From assembly GCA_034508935.3 (NCBI GenBank), contig CM067442.1:134689395-134753394 (forward strand): 64,000 bases of DNA, in the 5' to 3' direction. This stretch comes from Berghia stephanieae (lineage: Eukaryota; Mollusca; Gastropoda; Nudibranchia; Aeolidiidae). Shown piece after piece: positions 44,701 to 56,486 of this stretch. Each line of letters starts with the position of its first letter. The first letter of the stretch is position 1. The position numbers were made by a program, and so were the translations under genes. The notes under the pieces were generated by a model. The model did not search any database. It was not told the origin of the DNA and saw only the letters and a list, made by a program, of their open reading frames with translations.

Positions 44701-45164
44701 CGGTTGACTCTTTCCTCTAAAGAGCAGGAGACTTGAAATGTTTTTATGGCATATAATTTATGTTTTGAACTTTCTCATGGAGTTGGAACAAAGAAAGAGG
44801 CCTTTGAAACAGATTGTTGTAACCTTCATTGCTATATATAGTAACAGTTATGTCTGAAACATTCTCCTGCAGAGTTCAAACAGAGGAGGCACTTTAAATA
44901 TCCTTCCTGTCGTATAACAGTTTTTAGAATTTCTCATGAAGAGTTTAAACAGAGAAGGAAGTCCTTGAAATAAACCGCTGCCTTCAATACTTGTTTTGTG
45001 GTACTAAAGACTGATGTTAATGTAATGATTTATTGCGGGTGAAAAAAAAATATCATTTGATATATGTGAATATGTGTTAAGTGACATGTTGTTTTTGGCT
45101 GGTTGATGTGTATGTCATAAGTGAAGAAGTTTTGTTATAATTGAGATTGAGATGTTTGTTTTGT

Positions 45165-45692
45165 TTTTGTTTTTAAGGGTTTTACGGCGCTTGCAACACA
45201 TTTAGGTTATATCAGCGCCAGTAAAAAGGAAGAAAATGGGATAGTAAAAAGTTCTAGAATTACAATTAAAGCACCCAAGAGAAAGGAAGACAAAGGGGAA
45301 CTGGGAACAAATAGGGATCAGATGCAGATTCCAAGAGCAAACCATCAATGTACTTAGTTTGAGATCACCTATAAGTCTCATCCGGACACAAGCACAAAAT
45401 CCAACAAAGAGGAATACACTCAAATGCTTACATTATACATTAAAAATAACAAACATAATAATACATAACAGAGAGATGATTTACAAGGAAAAAAATATCA
45501 TCTCCCAAAACAATAACTATGCATTTGACTGTTTCCCTCCCAGCTAGGACTCAGGCCAGGGCCAGGACAAAACCAAGTAATCCCTTTCCAAGACAAAGGC
45601 AGAAAGCAAGTTGGAAAACAGATATAGGGGATAGAAGACACAGAAGTACCTCCCTGCCCACTATGGGAGGTCAGGAACCCCACCCAGGAGAT
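45165..45692. repeat. Rep510, complete copy
   Basis: 'gtttttaagggttttacggc' to 'gggaggtcaggaaccccacc'. Very close to the copy at 13225-13742. The start of a cluster of eight or more copies to 51660. Confidence 0.9.
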
Positions 45693-45789
45693 TGAGATGA
45701 AAATTTATAATAAACATAAATAAGAAAGTAATTTTGATTGTTTCTTTTTTTTGTGCTCATTTCATTAACAGGTTGAGAATTAAAATTGA

Positions 45790-46320
45790 AATTCTGGGTG
45801 GGGTTCCTGACCTCCCATAGTGGGTAGGGAGGTACATACTGTGTCCTCTATCCCCTTATGTTTGTTTTCCAACATGCTTTCTGTCTTCGTCTTGGAATGA
45901 GATTACTTGGTTTTGTCCTGGCCCTGACCGGATACCCTGGCTGGGAGGGAAACAGTCAAATGTATAGTTAGTTTTGGGAGATGATATTTTTTCCTTGTTA
46001 TGCACTGTATTATGTTTTGTTTACATATTAATGATTTGTAAACATTTGAGTGTATTCCTCTTAGCATTAATAGGGACCTGTGCTTGCGTCTGGATGAGAC
46101 TTTTAGGTGATCTCAAACTGAGTATACTGATACTGATAGTGTGCTCTTGGAATCTTCATCTGTTCCCTATTTGAACCAATTCCCCTTTGTCTTACTTTTT
46201 CTTGGATGCTTTAATTGTAATTCTAGACCATTTTACTATCCCATTTTCTTTCTTTTTACTGGCACTGATATGACCTTAATGTATTGCAAGCGCTGTAAAA
46301 CCTTTACTTAAAAACAAAAT
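45790..46320. repeat. Rep510, complete copy, opposite orientation
   Basis: Starts 'tgggtggggttcctgacc' and ends 'aagcgctgtaaaacc' with an A-rich tail 'ttaaaaacaaaataaaaa'. In this orientation the A-rich 3' tail typical of a retroposon is plain. Together with 45165-45692 it makes a 1.1-kb inverted pair with a spacer of about 100 bases. Confidence 0.88.
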
Positions 46321-46432
46321 AAAAATTTGAAATTAAAGTAAAAATGCACCAGTTTTTAATTTGAATAATAATGAGGCACAAGAGATGGACTGAGTGACCT
46401 CTTTCCCAATCATATATTTGTGTTTTTTTGTT

Positions 46433-46735
46433 TTGTTATAAAGGATTTTACGACGCTTGTGATATTCAGCACCAGTAAATAGGAAGAAAATGAGATATCT
46501 AGTAAAGAAAAATTATCGATTTATAAATTAAAGCACCCAAGGAAAATTTAGACTGAGGGGATTGGTTCAAATAGGGAACAGAAGTAGATTCCAAGAGCAT
46601 GCCATCAGTGTACAGTATACAGCAGAGAGTGGATTTTCAAAGGAAAAAACATCTAAAAACTAATATATACATTTGACTGTTTCTTTATCCAAGGACTCTG
46701 GTCAGGGCCAGGACAAAAATACAAATAATCTCATA
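46433..46735. repeat. Rep510, partial copy
   Basis: 'ggattttacgacgcttgtg', 'tagattccaagagcatgcc', 'ggactctggtcagggccagg'. Internal deletion and no distal end. Confidence 0.75.
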
Positions 46736-46913
46736 ATAGTAATAGCCTTTATTTCCCAGCAAATTGTGGGCTCTTCCTTATTTAATAAAAATTTTAAAGG
46801 ACCGAATAAAATAATTCAGGTAAAACTGAACAAATTTTTTCTCAATAAAGGACAGAGAAAAGTACACGGAATGTTACCCAATAGTAGATTTGGACCTGCA
46901 GGGTTATATACAA

Positions 46914-47112
46914 TACCGTCAACTGGGGTGACTTTGCCTCAACCGATTTGGACCATTTTGAGTTTTCTCAGGCATGTTGCTGTTATTTCCTCAATTAGAG
47001 GACTTGATTTTTCATTAAAAGAAATAACTGTCATAAATCTAAATACAGTATAATTTGTCCAATTCTATAGAAGCAAAGTCACCCCTTCCGGCAAACTGAC
47101 CCCAATTGACGT
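46914..47112. mobile_element. Small MITE
   Basis: Inverted ends 'gtcaactggggtgactttgc' and the complement of 'gcaaagtcacccc...ccccaattgac', with a small asymmetry in the right arm. About 200 bp, non-coding. Confidence 0.6.
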
Positions 47113-47354
47113 TACTTCAAAAGAAAATCAGAAGTCAAAAGACTCCAACCCAATAAGATGGTAATAGATGGAACGAAATTGGCGTCCCTCTGCTCTTTGA
47201 TGTTGTTTTTAGACAACCAATTTAATGATGAGTTTGCACTAAATCCTATCAATCAGACTATAAACGTTCCAAGATTACACAATTTTGTGTGTTACTACGT
47301 TATATATTCAGCTGGCGGATGTTTTGAGCATTTTACATAAATGCATCAATAGTC

Positions 47355-47625
<271 letters not shown>

Positions 47626-47664
47626 AAATAGGATGAAGTGATAGCTAAAGCTGTTGAATCTGCC

Positions 47665-48240
47665 AGTTTGTTTTTGTTTTTAAGGGTTTTACGGCGCTTG
47701 CAACACATTAAGGTCATATCAGCGCCAGTAAAAAGGAAGAAAATGGGATAGCAAAACGTTCTAGAATTACAATTAAAGCACCCGAGAAAAGGTAAGACAA
47801 AGGGGAATAGGTTCGAATAGGGAACAGATGTAGATTCCAAGAGCACACCGTCAAAGTACTTAGTTTGAGATCACCTAAAAGTCTCATCCACACACAAGCA
47901 CAGGTCTCAACCAAAAGGAACACACTCAAACGTTTACAAATCATATAATATAATATGTAAACTAAACATAATACAGTGCATAACAGAGAGATGATTTACA
48001 AGGAAAAAAATATCATCTCACAAAACTATAACTATACATTCGACTGTTTCCCTCCCAGCCAAGGAACTCTGGCAAGGATCAGGACAAAACTTAAGTAATC
48101 TCATTCCAAGACAATGACAGGAAACAATTGGAAAACGGTTATGGGGGGATAGAAGACACAGCATGTATCTCCCTGCCCCACGTAGAAAATAGATGTTCCC
48201 TCTACCCAATAATACCACCCCTTCCGAAACAGATCCCACC
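47665..48240. repeat. Rep510 copy
   Basis: 'gtttttaagggttttacggc', 'agattccaagagcacacc', 'atttacaaggaaaaaaatat', ending 'gatagaagacacagcatg' and a diverged terminal segment. Confidence 0.88.
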
Positions 48241-49117
48241 TGCTGCCACAAGCAAACAAAACATACAGGATGAAGAAAACAACATTTTTGTTTCTTTCTG
48301 AATCTTAATTTTTATTACAATTAGAAACAGATAAGAGTAGTAGTAATAGTAGTAGTAGGTGGTAGTTGTTTTCACAATCGTCTAGCTCTAAGAACCTAGA
48401 AAAGAGAACATTTTTTTTAAATGGTTTTAACGGCACTTGCAACACAATTAGTAGGTAATTAGATCATTTCAGCGCCAGTAAAAAGGAAGATGTTAAAGGA
48501 AAAGTAGTTCTGACGTTAAAAGCTTTTTTTAAAAAAAATAATCAATAAAGGGGACTGGAGTTGGAGCACAGCAATGTGTAGTTTATGTTGTATTATAGTG
48601 TGTATTGCATGTTGCATAGTGTGTATTACAGTGTATGGAACAGCAAATTTTTGTCTTAATTTTACCAGAAGCATGAAACTATTTTTTCCAAACAATGACA
48701 AACTGCTCTTATTAATTCAGCCAGAAAACTTACTTTTACTTCATATATTCATATATATATACCATAGATTAAAAGAGAAAGCAATCGGAAAAGATACAGG
48801 GGGATAGAAGACACATCAAGTAGGGAGGTCGGAAACCCCACCCAATGTCAGTGTACTTAGTTTTGAGTTCCACCACTAAGAGTGAGGAATGCACTTAAAT
48901 GCTTCCAAAACACCTCCTGACTCCCTCACAGACAATAAGCTTTCCTCTTGGAAATCATTCACAACATTTCTAATGCATTATGTTTTAAAGGAGTTTTACC
49001 ACACGTGTCATACATTTGGGTCATAATATCAATTCCTGAAAGGATGGAATAAATGTACATCAAATTGATTTGTCTCACCTTCCACAAAACTCCTTTGCAT
49101 ATCAAATTCGTTTGTTT
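48241..49117. other. Intergenic, Rep510 fragments only
   Basis: Fragments of Rep510 at about 48410-48500 ('acggcacttgcaacaca') and 48780-48870 ('gatagaagacaca', 'ggaaaccccaccc'). The rest is AT-rich with no gene. Confidence 0.6.
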
Positions 49118-49625
49118 TTGTTTTTTAAGGGTTTTACGGCACTTGCACCACATTTAGGTCGTATCAGCGCCAGTGAAAGGGAAGAAAATTGGAAAGAAAA
49201 AACATTCTAGATGTACAATTAAAAGTACTTGAGGAAAAAGTAAGACAAAGGGAAATGGTTCAAACAGGAACAGATGTAGATTCCAAGAGCTCACTATCAG
49301 TGTACTTAGTTTGAGATCACCTAAAAGTCTCACACAGACACCAGCACAAGATCCCACTAAGAGGAACACACTCAAATGTTTACAAATCAAATGTTAAAAA
49401 TAAAAGAAGATGACATACAACTTTTTAAAAATATCATCTCCCAAAACTACAACTATACATTCAACTGTTTTCCTCCCAGCCAAGGACTCCGGCCAGGGTC
49501 AGGACAAAACTCAGTAATCTCATTCCAAGACAAGACAGGAAGCAATTGGAAAACAGATATAGGCGGATAGAAGACACAGCAGGTACCTCCCTGCCCACTA
49601 TGTGAGGTCGGGATCCCCACCCAGC
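49118..49625. repeat. Rep510, complete copy
   Basis: 'ttttttaagggttttacggc' to 'gtgaggtcgggatccccacc', about 508 bp with both ends. Confidence 0.9.
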
Positions 49626-50399
49626 ATATCAAATTCCATAAAGCATAAAAAAATAAATCAAAATCATTAAAATCAAGTGGTAACAAAAAGCAATCAAATA
49701 ATTATAACTACATATAGCAGTATTCATAACAACAATTCTTGCAACATTGTTCAATTATTCAGTGCCACAACAAAACCATACTCGGATAAAATTACACAGC
49801 ATGAATGACTTCACATTCAAATTGATATTTCATCTTTACCAATATTCGGGATTGATACATGAAAAAAAAATCATAGTAGCCCATGCTTGGCCAATATATA
49901 AACCAAAATACCGCAGCCAAAATTTTAAGCATAAATAAAAGTACCAGCCCGCTTTAACAATATCTATTACTATTACATGCCTATCTTTTCCTTTGTGACT
50001 TATGCAAGCATTAAAAATCAATAAAATACACTAACATGAGTCATCAATTGTGCATAATGATCTGTGCAAAAAGTAATGGCATAGTCAAACAACTAAAGAG
50101 AGGTAGAAATAGAGACTAGTTACATAAATAGTTGACATTTTCAATTGAATTCAATTCTTTTAACTACATTCTTATTAATTTTCACGAGTTCCTTGGTTTA
50201 TGAACTGTTTTGGATGATAAGGGTTGTAATAATTAAGATTAAATCACATTTATTGGGTCTAAACTGTCTAAACACGTTTTAATTTAAGATTTTCAATTGA
50301 CAACCTCATCAAAAATCTTAAATTAAAGCTTGTGTTTATAAATCCAATAAATGTGCTTAAACTTGAGTTCTACATTAAATCTTGACAGTAATGTTTATG
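49626..50399. other. Intergenic, nothing recognised
   Basis: AT-rich. A short inverted pair 'aagattttcaattga' / 'aaatcttaaattaaa' near 50290-50330. No gene or known repeat. Confidence 0.5.
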
Positions 50400-51660
50400 T
50401 TTTTAAGGGTTTTACGGCACTTGCGACACATTCACGTCATATAAGCGCCAGTAAAAAGGAAGAAAATAGGATAGTAAAAAGTTCTAGAATTACAATTAAA
50501 GTACACACGAAAAAGGGATACAAAGGGGGAATTAGTCCAAATTAGGATCAGGTGTAGATTCCAAGAGCACACTACAGTAGAACATGACCATAGCGGCACC
50601 CGCTACAGCGGGACCATCGCTACAACGGGACCTTACACAAACCCCGCTTTTCTTTACTATATAAATTCAATAACCTGTGCTTGGGTTTAGCGGGTCAAGG
50701 AAAGGCCCCAACTTGCTTACAGCGGGAAAAATTGAGCGAGCTGTACGCGCCGCGACTCAGCGAGTGACGTAGACTGGACTCTCTCCCGTCACCCAGGACT
50801 AACAACACACACGCCTCCGTCTGCCATTCCGCTCGTGTCTTCACACACACCTCTCGTGTCTACCCGCATTTCTTTTGCCGCTCGCTCTATTTCTTTATAT
50901 GCGTTGATTGGTCAGTCTTGCGATGATTAATTAAGTTGGTCAACCTGATATAAAAGAGATGCGTTGCACAAGACGACGCCCTTGGCCAATTAGAGAGAAG
51001 AGGCTTGTGCGCACGCTGTGGTGTGTACATTTTAATCCAGATTAGCCCTATTATTACTATTATGCCATTCCTCATTCATTGCAATTGTTGCTGCTCAAGC
51101 ATACACATCACTCGCAGTCGTTCGTATCATAGTCCTTCCTGCCTAAATCCCCCCCCAAAAAAACAAAACAAAACAAAACAAACACTGAACCAAAGATAGT
51201 CCATTTCAAGGCTCATGGGTCACGTTAGTTTTATTGACATTCAAGGGAGGTAATCATGTTTATTTTTGGGACATTTTCCCCTGCTTTCCTATAGCGGGAA
51301 CTTGGCTATAGCGGGATTTTTCTGCTGGGACCATAAGTCCCTCTATAGGCATGCTCTACTGTATCAGTTCCGTTTGAGATCATCCTGACAAAAGCATAGG
51401 TCCCTATTAAGAAGACACATTCAAATGTTTACAAATTATACATATATGTAAAACAAAAATAACTCTATATTGCATAAAAGAGAGATGATTTACAAGACAA
51501 AAAATATTATCTCCCAAAACTCTTAACTACCCTTTCAGCCAGAATATCCAACCAGGGCTAGGATAAAACTCAAGTAGTCTCACTCCAAGACAAAGGCAGA
51601 AAGCATGTTGGAAAACAATAGGGAGATAGAAAAAGAAGACACAGTAACTGCCTCACCCTG
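50400..51660. repeat. Rep510 copy split by a pogo-like MITE
   Basis: The first part runs to 'agattccaagagcacac' (50572); the second resumes at 'tcagttccgtttgagatc' (51364) and runs to the 'agaagacacagtaactgcc' end. Removing 50575-51361 and one TA restores the usual Rep510 order. Confidence 0.88.
50575..51361. mobile_element. Pogo/Tigger-like non-autonomous transposon
   Basis: Ends 'cagtagaacatgaccatag' and, inverted, 'cagtagagcatgcctatag', with 'TA' directly outside both (50573-50574 and 51362-51363). CAGT-type ends and TA target fit pogo-type elements. The 787-bp interior is GC-richer than its surroundings, has no transposase frame, and has subterminal copies of 'tatagcggga' in both orientations. 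Confidence 0.85.
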
Positions 51661-51930
51661 TCTGACAATAAGGATTTTCTTCTCCGTGGCAGTTAATTCA
51701 CTTTTAGACCTAAATCCGATATATAAACTAAAATTGTGGTTCATTGAAGACATAAATATATACATATAGATATGTGTATGTGCCAAAGCAGGAAAACCAG
51801 TCCACAAGTCACAGACCACCATTTATGAGAAAATACATTTTTTGTCAACTAACTCATTTTCTACTTTTCGGGGTATGTACCGACTTTGCTTAGCCATATC
51901 TCAGCATCTAAAAAAAAAAATTTTTTAATT

Positions 51931-52218
51931 GAGCTTTTATATAGCAAAATATCCACTAAACAGGCTCAAAGCACTTAACAAGGCGTCCCTGGCCAACAGC
52001 AACATTTAACACGTAGGACGGGACATGACGCCTGTTATACGATATTACAATTTTTTCGGACAGAGACAACACTGTTAACGGCCAGGTACTCATTTTACAC
52101 CCGAGTACGGTGAGGGAATGTGAGTGAAGAGCCTTCTCCAAGGACTCAACTATGCGCAGAGCGAGGCTCAAACCCAGGACCTTCCGATTCCGAAAGCGAG
52201 TGTCATACCACTAGACCT
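51931..52218 (-). repeat. SINE-A copy
   Basis: Minus-strand copy: 'gagcttttatatagcaaa', 'aacatttaacacgtaggac', 'gcgaggctcaaacccagg', ending 'ataccactagacc'. Confidence 0.88.
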
Positions 52219-53045
52219 GTAATGCTTACTCTAGTCATGATAATGATAATTGCTTCAAATCAAGTGTAAAATACCCAGGAAGTCAGTAGATGTAGAAAAA
52301 CATAAAACAGGCCTGTAACTGTAAATGTCCATTTTTCATGAAGTCTGAAAATTTTCGGTCATTATGTTTATACAATTAGTATGTAATACTCTACTGATTA
52401 TAGATACGATGAACAATTGCTTGAAGATAAAAATTAACTGATACTTCTAATCGCCCTGATATCCGCACTGCGATCGATGTATGTCTCCGAAATTTTTGTT
52501 ATTATTTCAATAGGTAATCCGTAACAATATAACTGGCGAAAAATATAATGACAACGCCGTTGAAAAAAAAAAAGTGAGACGGCTTTGTACATTGAGTAAA
52601 TGCATAATTCACAATTCAATTCTAAGGCTGAAATTTGGTCTCCGCTCCAAAGATAGACGAACGGTGAGTGGATTTCAGATCCATGACCTGTGATCTCGAT
52701 GACAAAACTAGTTTCATAATGGATGGCGCGAATATTATCCATAAAACTTGGTGGTAGAAATTACTCATTTTCAGATTTTCCCAAAAGGCTAAAATTAGAT
52801 TGACATGATCAAGGATTATGATCTATTATTTTAGACTTCAGAGTTTCATGAAAGATAATTAATTATAAAGCGTCTCAATGTTGACAGTAGAAGTAGAAAT
52901 AATGAAAACTGAAAATTGTTTAAAAGTTTGAAATCAGCCTATGGGCTGAAAATTTACAGGCCTGATAAAACCTCACAAAAACTAAAAAGATGGTCTGACT
53001 GATTTTCCTGCACTGCCATCACACATATGATGAGCAACGTTAAAT
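52219..53045. other. Downstream region of the zinc-finger gene
   Basis: Should hold its 3' UTR on the minus strand. AT-rich. A 102-codon minus-strand frame (52434-52742) has no recognisable domain. Confidence 0.5.
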
Positions 53046-55534
53046 CTAAACAGTTTGGGTAACAACTTGAATTTGGTCTGGATCAAACTGGTAAATGAGG
53101 CTCTCACCGAGATGGACCTTCGCCAGATGAGTTTTGAGTCTTTTCGGCCGAACACATGAAAAATCGCAAAAGTTGCATTTGTAAGGTTTTTCTTGTTCAT
53201 GGGTGAGTAAATGTGCTTTCAGACGAGATTGCCGGATGCAAGAATAGGAACACAAATGACACTGAAGTGGTTTGGATTTAGAGTGAGTGAGGACGTGCCG
53301 TTTAAAGTCAGCTGCACGGTTACCGGCGTACGTACACATGTCACATTTATATAGTTTTACGTTCGAATGCACCAACATATGAATCTTCAGGCTTTCTTCT
53401 TTCTTGTAGCGGGCATCACACTGACTGCAAGGGAAGGGATATGTGTATGCGTGTTGTAACAAATGGGTCTTCAACTGTTTCTTTTGAATACACGTGTAGT
53501 CGCAAAGTTCACATTGCAGTGGTTTTCTTTCAGAATGAGTAAGCATGTGCTTTTGTAACGTAGCCTTTGAATTACTAGCATGGCCACAAAGTTCACAACA
53601 ATAAGGTCGACTACCACCGTGATCGATCATATGGGATTTCAAACCTGCAGCACTTTTACAGGCATATTCGCACTCGTACATTTAAACGGTTTTGTATCGT
53701 CATGTTTTCTTGCGTGAATTTTCAAACCGGATTCCCGCTTGCATGTAAAATCACACAATTTACAATGATAATTCCTCTCCTCCGAATGCTTCAACATGTG
53801 ATTCTTTAGCCTGGCTACTGTAGCACACGAGTAATCGCAATAGTCGCATTTGATTGGCTTGTCTTTAGAATGCCGCATTAAATGGGATTTATAATTTGAC
53901 AAATAATTGCAAGAGTAATCACAATCCGGACACTGAAACTTTTTAGCCGTAGAATAAGTAGGAATGACCGGTTTAACATCAACGGGTTCGAACGTATCCT
54001 CTGTATCATCAGCGCCATCAAAAGCCTCGCTCCATACAAACTCAGGTGTGACTTGTTCTGTGAAATTGACATCCTTTTGACTCTGTGCTGCTACTGCTGG
54101 TGCTGGTACTGGAGCTGGCACAGGCTGTGAATAAGCCTGGGCTGCTTCCACCTCTTGATTGGATTTTACAGCCATGGTATGCACTGCGGGCTCCTCTGTA
54201 AAAGATGGCGTCGAGGGCACTAAAGTCAAAGTGCCATCTGGACCAGCTGACAACAATGTAAAAACTTGTGACTGCACAGTTGATGCTTGGGCCCCGTAAT
54301 CCGACACAGCCTCATAGGTATTTCTCTCGACGTTATTTTCCATATCGTTTTTTATTTCTGGGTCATTTTGATGAGTTAGCATATGATTGTCAAGTTGCAG
54401 AGCTTTACTGCATTTAAAAGAACAGTACCTACAGTAAAATGTATTTTTCACTGAGTGAGAACCGAGATGTCCCTTGAAATCAGCGAGTTCTTTCGAAGAA
54501 AAGTCACACATGACACACTTGAATTCCTCTAAATCTGGGTGAGATAATAAATGTTTGTTCAACAAGTTCAGGCGATTGCAGCCGTAGCCACATTTATCAC
54601 AATGAAATAATTTTTCATTGCTATGGATAAGCATGTGAGCCTTAAGTCTGGATTGACGAATGCAAGAGTATCCACAGACCGTGCATGACAAAGGTTTAGT
54701 ATTGGAATGTGTCAATACGTGCCTTCTAAAGTCTGCGGATCTGTTTCCGGAATATGGACACTGATGGCAGAGAAACTTCTTAACATTAGAATGGGTTAGC
54801 ATGTGAACCTTCAGCCCAGCAGCTTTCTTATACTTTGCATTACAAATTTTACAAGTAAATGGCGTTTTAGACTGGTGTAGAAGCATGTGCTGTGCTAATT
54901 GAAATTTCTGGGTGCATGTATACGAACATAAAGCGCATTTTATTGGTTTCACATCCTCATGAGTAAACATGTGTCTTTTCAGATGGGTTCTTGTATAGCC
55001 AGCATAATCGCATTTCTGACATTTAAAATCCCTCTTCCCAGTGTGAATTTTTTTGTGACTGTTGAGCGCACCAACAGTTTTGCATGAATACGGACAAGTG
55101 TCACATTTGAAATTTTTCTCTCCTTCATCAGTCGGACTCTTTTCTTGTATTTTAGTCTTTGGGGTAAACAACTTGACTGGCTGTTGAGAGGACTTTTTCT
55201 TTTTAGTCGGTGAACTGTAGTTACTGTAATTACCATAATTGGGAGTTGTTCTGACAGGTGGAGGGGGGAAGGGCTTCTTCTCAACTTGGGCTTCCTCTTG
55301 CTCCTGAAAATAAAGTACGATATCGCCAGACTTGTTTCCAGTTTCGGTGGAAGTCTGCAGCACGGCTTGAACAGCCTGTTGAATGCTGTCCACGCTGATG
55401 TCGTGCACGTCCATTGTGGGAGGAAAGCATAATGTGATGTTGCCAGTTGTTCCATTGGAGATGATTTCGTTGAGTCCACCGGCTTCACTTGGCTGCTCCT
55501 GTGTGGCCCACTGTTCCTCTGCCTGAGCTTCCAT
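53046..55534 (-). CDS. C2H2 zinc-finger protein, 19 fingers, one apparent frameshift
   Basis: Probable nuclear DNA-binding protein; targets unknown. I take the ATG at 55534 (MEAQAEEQWATQEQ), which has ACC before it and G after. A longer frame upstream has no ATG. An acceptor 'tttctttacag' ends at about 55584, so the 5' UTR is spliced. Residues 1 to about 140 are acidic or low-complexity, with a basic KKKKSSQQPVK stretch. Then come nine C2H2 fingers, a linker of about 140 residues rich in Ala/Pro/Val (PVPAPVPAPAVAA), and ten more fingers to the stop at 53046 (end FDPDQIQVVTQTV). Near 53680 the frame breaks inside finger 13: one extra base after TGT would restore the canonical KC-Y-EC-EY. All later fingers are perfect, so a sequencing or assembly error is most likely. 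Corrected length is about 829 aa. Linkers are HS(N/S)xK type, not TGEKP. The ortholog is not identified. Confidence 0.92.
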
Positions 55535-55680
55535 GGTGGGTGATGGAGTCAAAATCAGACAGGAAGAAAACTGCCTTCGGATCTGTAAAGAAAAACAATT
55601 TTGTTAAAGAAACTACAAAATGTCTTTCCATTGTATTTTTTTTTTTGACATGGTTTTTTTCAATGATGCTGATGGGATAA

Positions 55681-55710
55681 TATAATAATAATAATAACAT
55701 AATAATGATG

Positions 55711-55787
<77 letters not shown>

Positions 55788-55788
55788 G
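55681..55788. repeat. ATA/AAT microsatellite
   Basis: About 108 bases of AAT-type triplets with minor interruptions, about 100 bp upstream of the acceptor of the zinc-finger coding exon. Confidence 0.9.
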
Positions 55789-56204
55789 GGAAGGGAGGAG
55801 GGAGAAATCCTGTACTGTTGGAAAATTTTGAGATATTTTATCATGCAATACAATCAGACTTTAAAATTAAAGGGCTTCATCTGATAAAACATTTGTTCTA
55901 ATAGGGGGATTAGCTCAAAAGTTATTTACAAAAGAGTAGCTGAAGGTTGTATCCAATTATTAACAAAAAAAATAAACTTCAAAAAGCAAGTTCTATCAAT
56001 TTTGAAGACATGTGGGGATGAAACTAATTAGTCCTCAGCCCACGCTTTATATAAATATATAATAAATTAATAAATTTAAAGTATTTTTCTCCCTGTCATT
56101 CTATATCAGTTGACAAAATAGGTTGATAAATGCCCTACATAAAATTATTTTTTTAAATACGCAAATATCTATTTACTTAAATCTGTCCAGTCATACACAT
56201 ATAT

Positions 56205-56486
56205 GAGGCCATGTGGTCTAGTGGTATGACACTCGCTTTCGGATCAAAGGTCCTGAGTTCAAGCCTCACTCAGCGCATAGTTGAGTCCTTGATAAAGGCC
56301 CTTTACTCACATACTCTCACCATACTTAGGTGTAAAATGAGTACCTGGTCGTTAACAGCATTGTCTCTGTCCAAAAAAATTGTAATATCGCCTAACAGGA
56401 GCCATGTTAAGTGTTGCTGTTGGCCAGGTACCCTTTGTAAAGCGCTTTGAACATGTTTAGTGGATATTGTGCAATAAAGAAAAGCT
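56205..56486 (+). repeat. SINE-A copy
   Basis: 'gaggccatgtggtctagtgg', 'gagttcaagcctcactc', tail 'gtaaagcgctttgaaca', ending 'aaagaaaagct'. Confidence 0.88.

Larger units (their letters stand above)
44092..45015 (+). repeat. MRPS5 3' UTR built from repeats of the last codons
   Basis: The end of the coding sequence ('ttagaaatctctcccgagg' to 'cccttgaaatag') recurs after the stop in diverged copies beginning near 44182, 44765, 44853 and 44935. For example, 'ttagaatttctcatgaagag' to 'gtccttgaaataa' matches the coding end almost base for base. The last copy supplies a polyadenylation signal AATAAA at 44969-44974 at the position of the original stop. A foldback element and a SINE-E fragment sit between the second and third copies. 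Confidence 0.8.

Noticed and set aside
52434-52742. Possible small gene on the minus strand downstream of the zinc-finger gene
   Set aside because: No domain, no codon bias and no splice signals that tie it to a neighbour; left as part of the probable 3' UTR.
54979-55488. A 169-codon minus-strand frame within the zinc-finger gene
   Set aside because: Frame-shifted shadow of the zinc-finger coding sequence; no C2H2 pattern in that frame.
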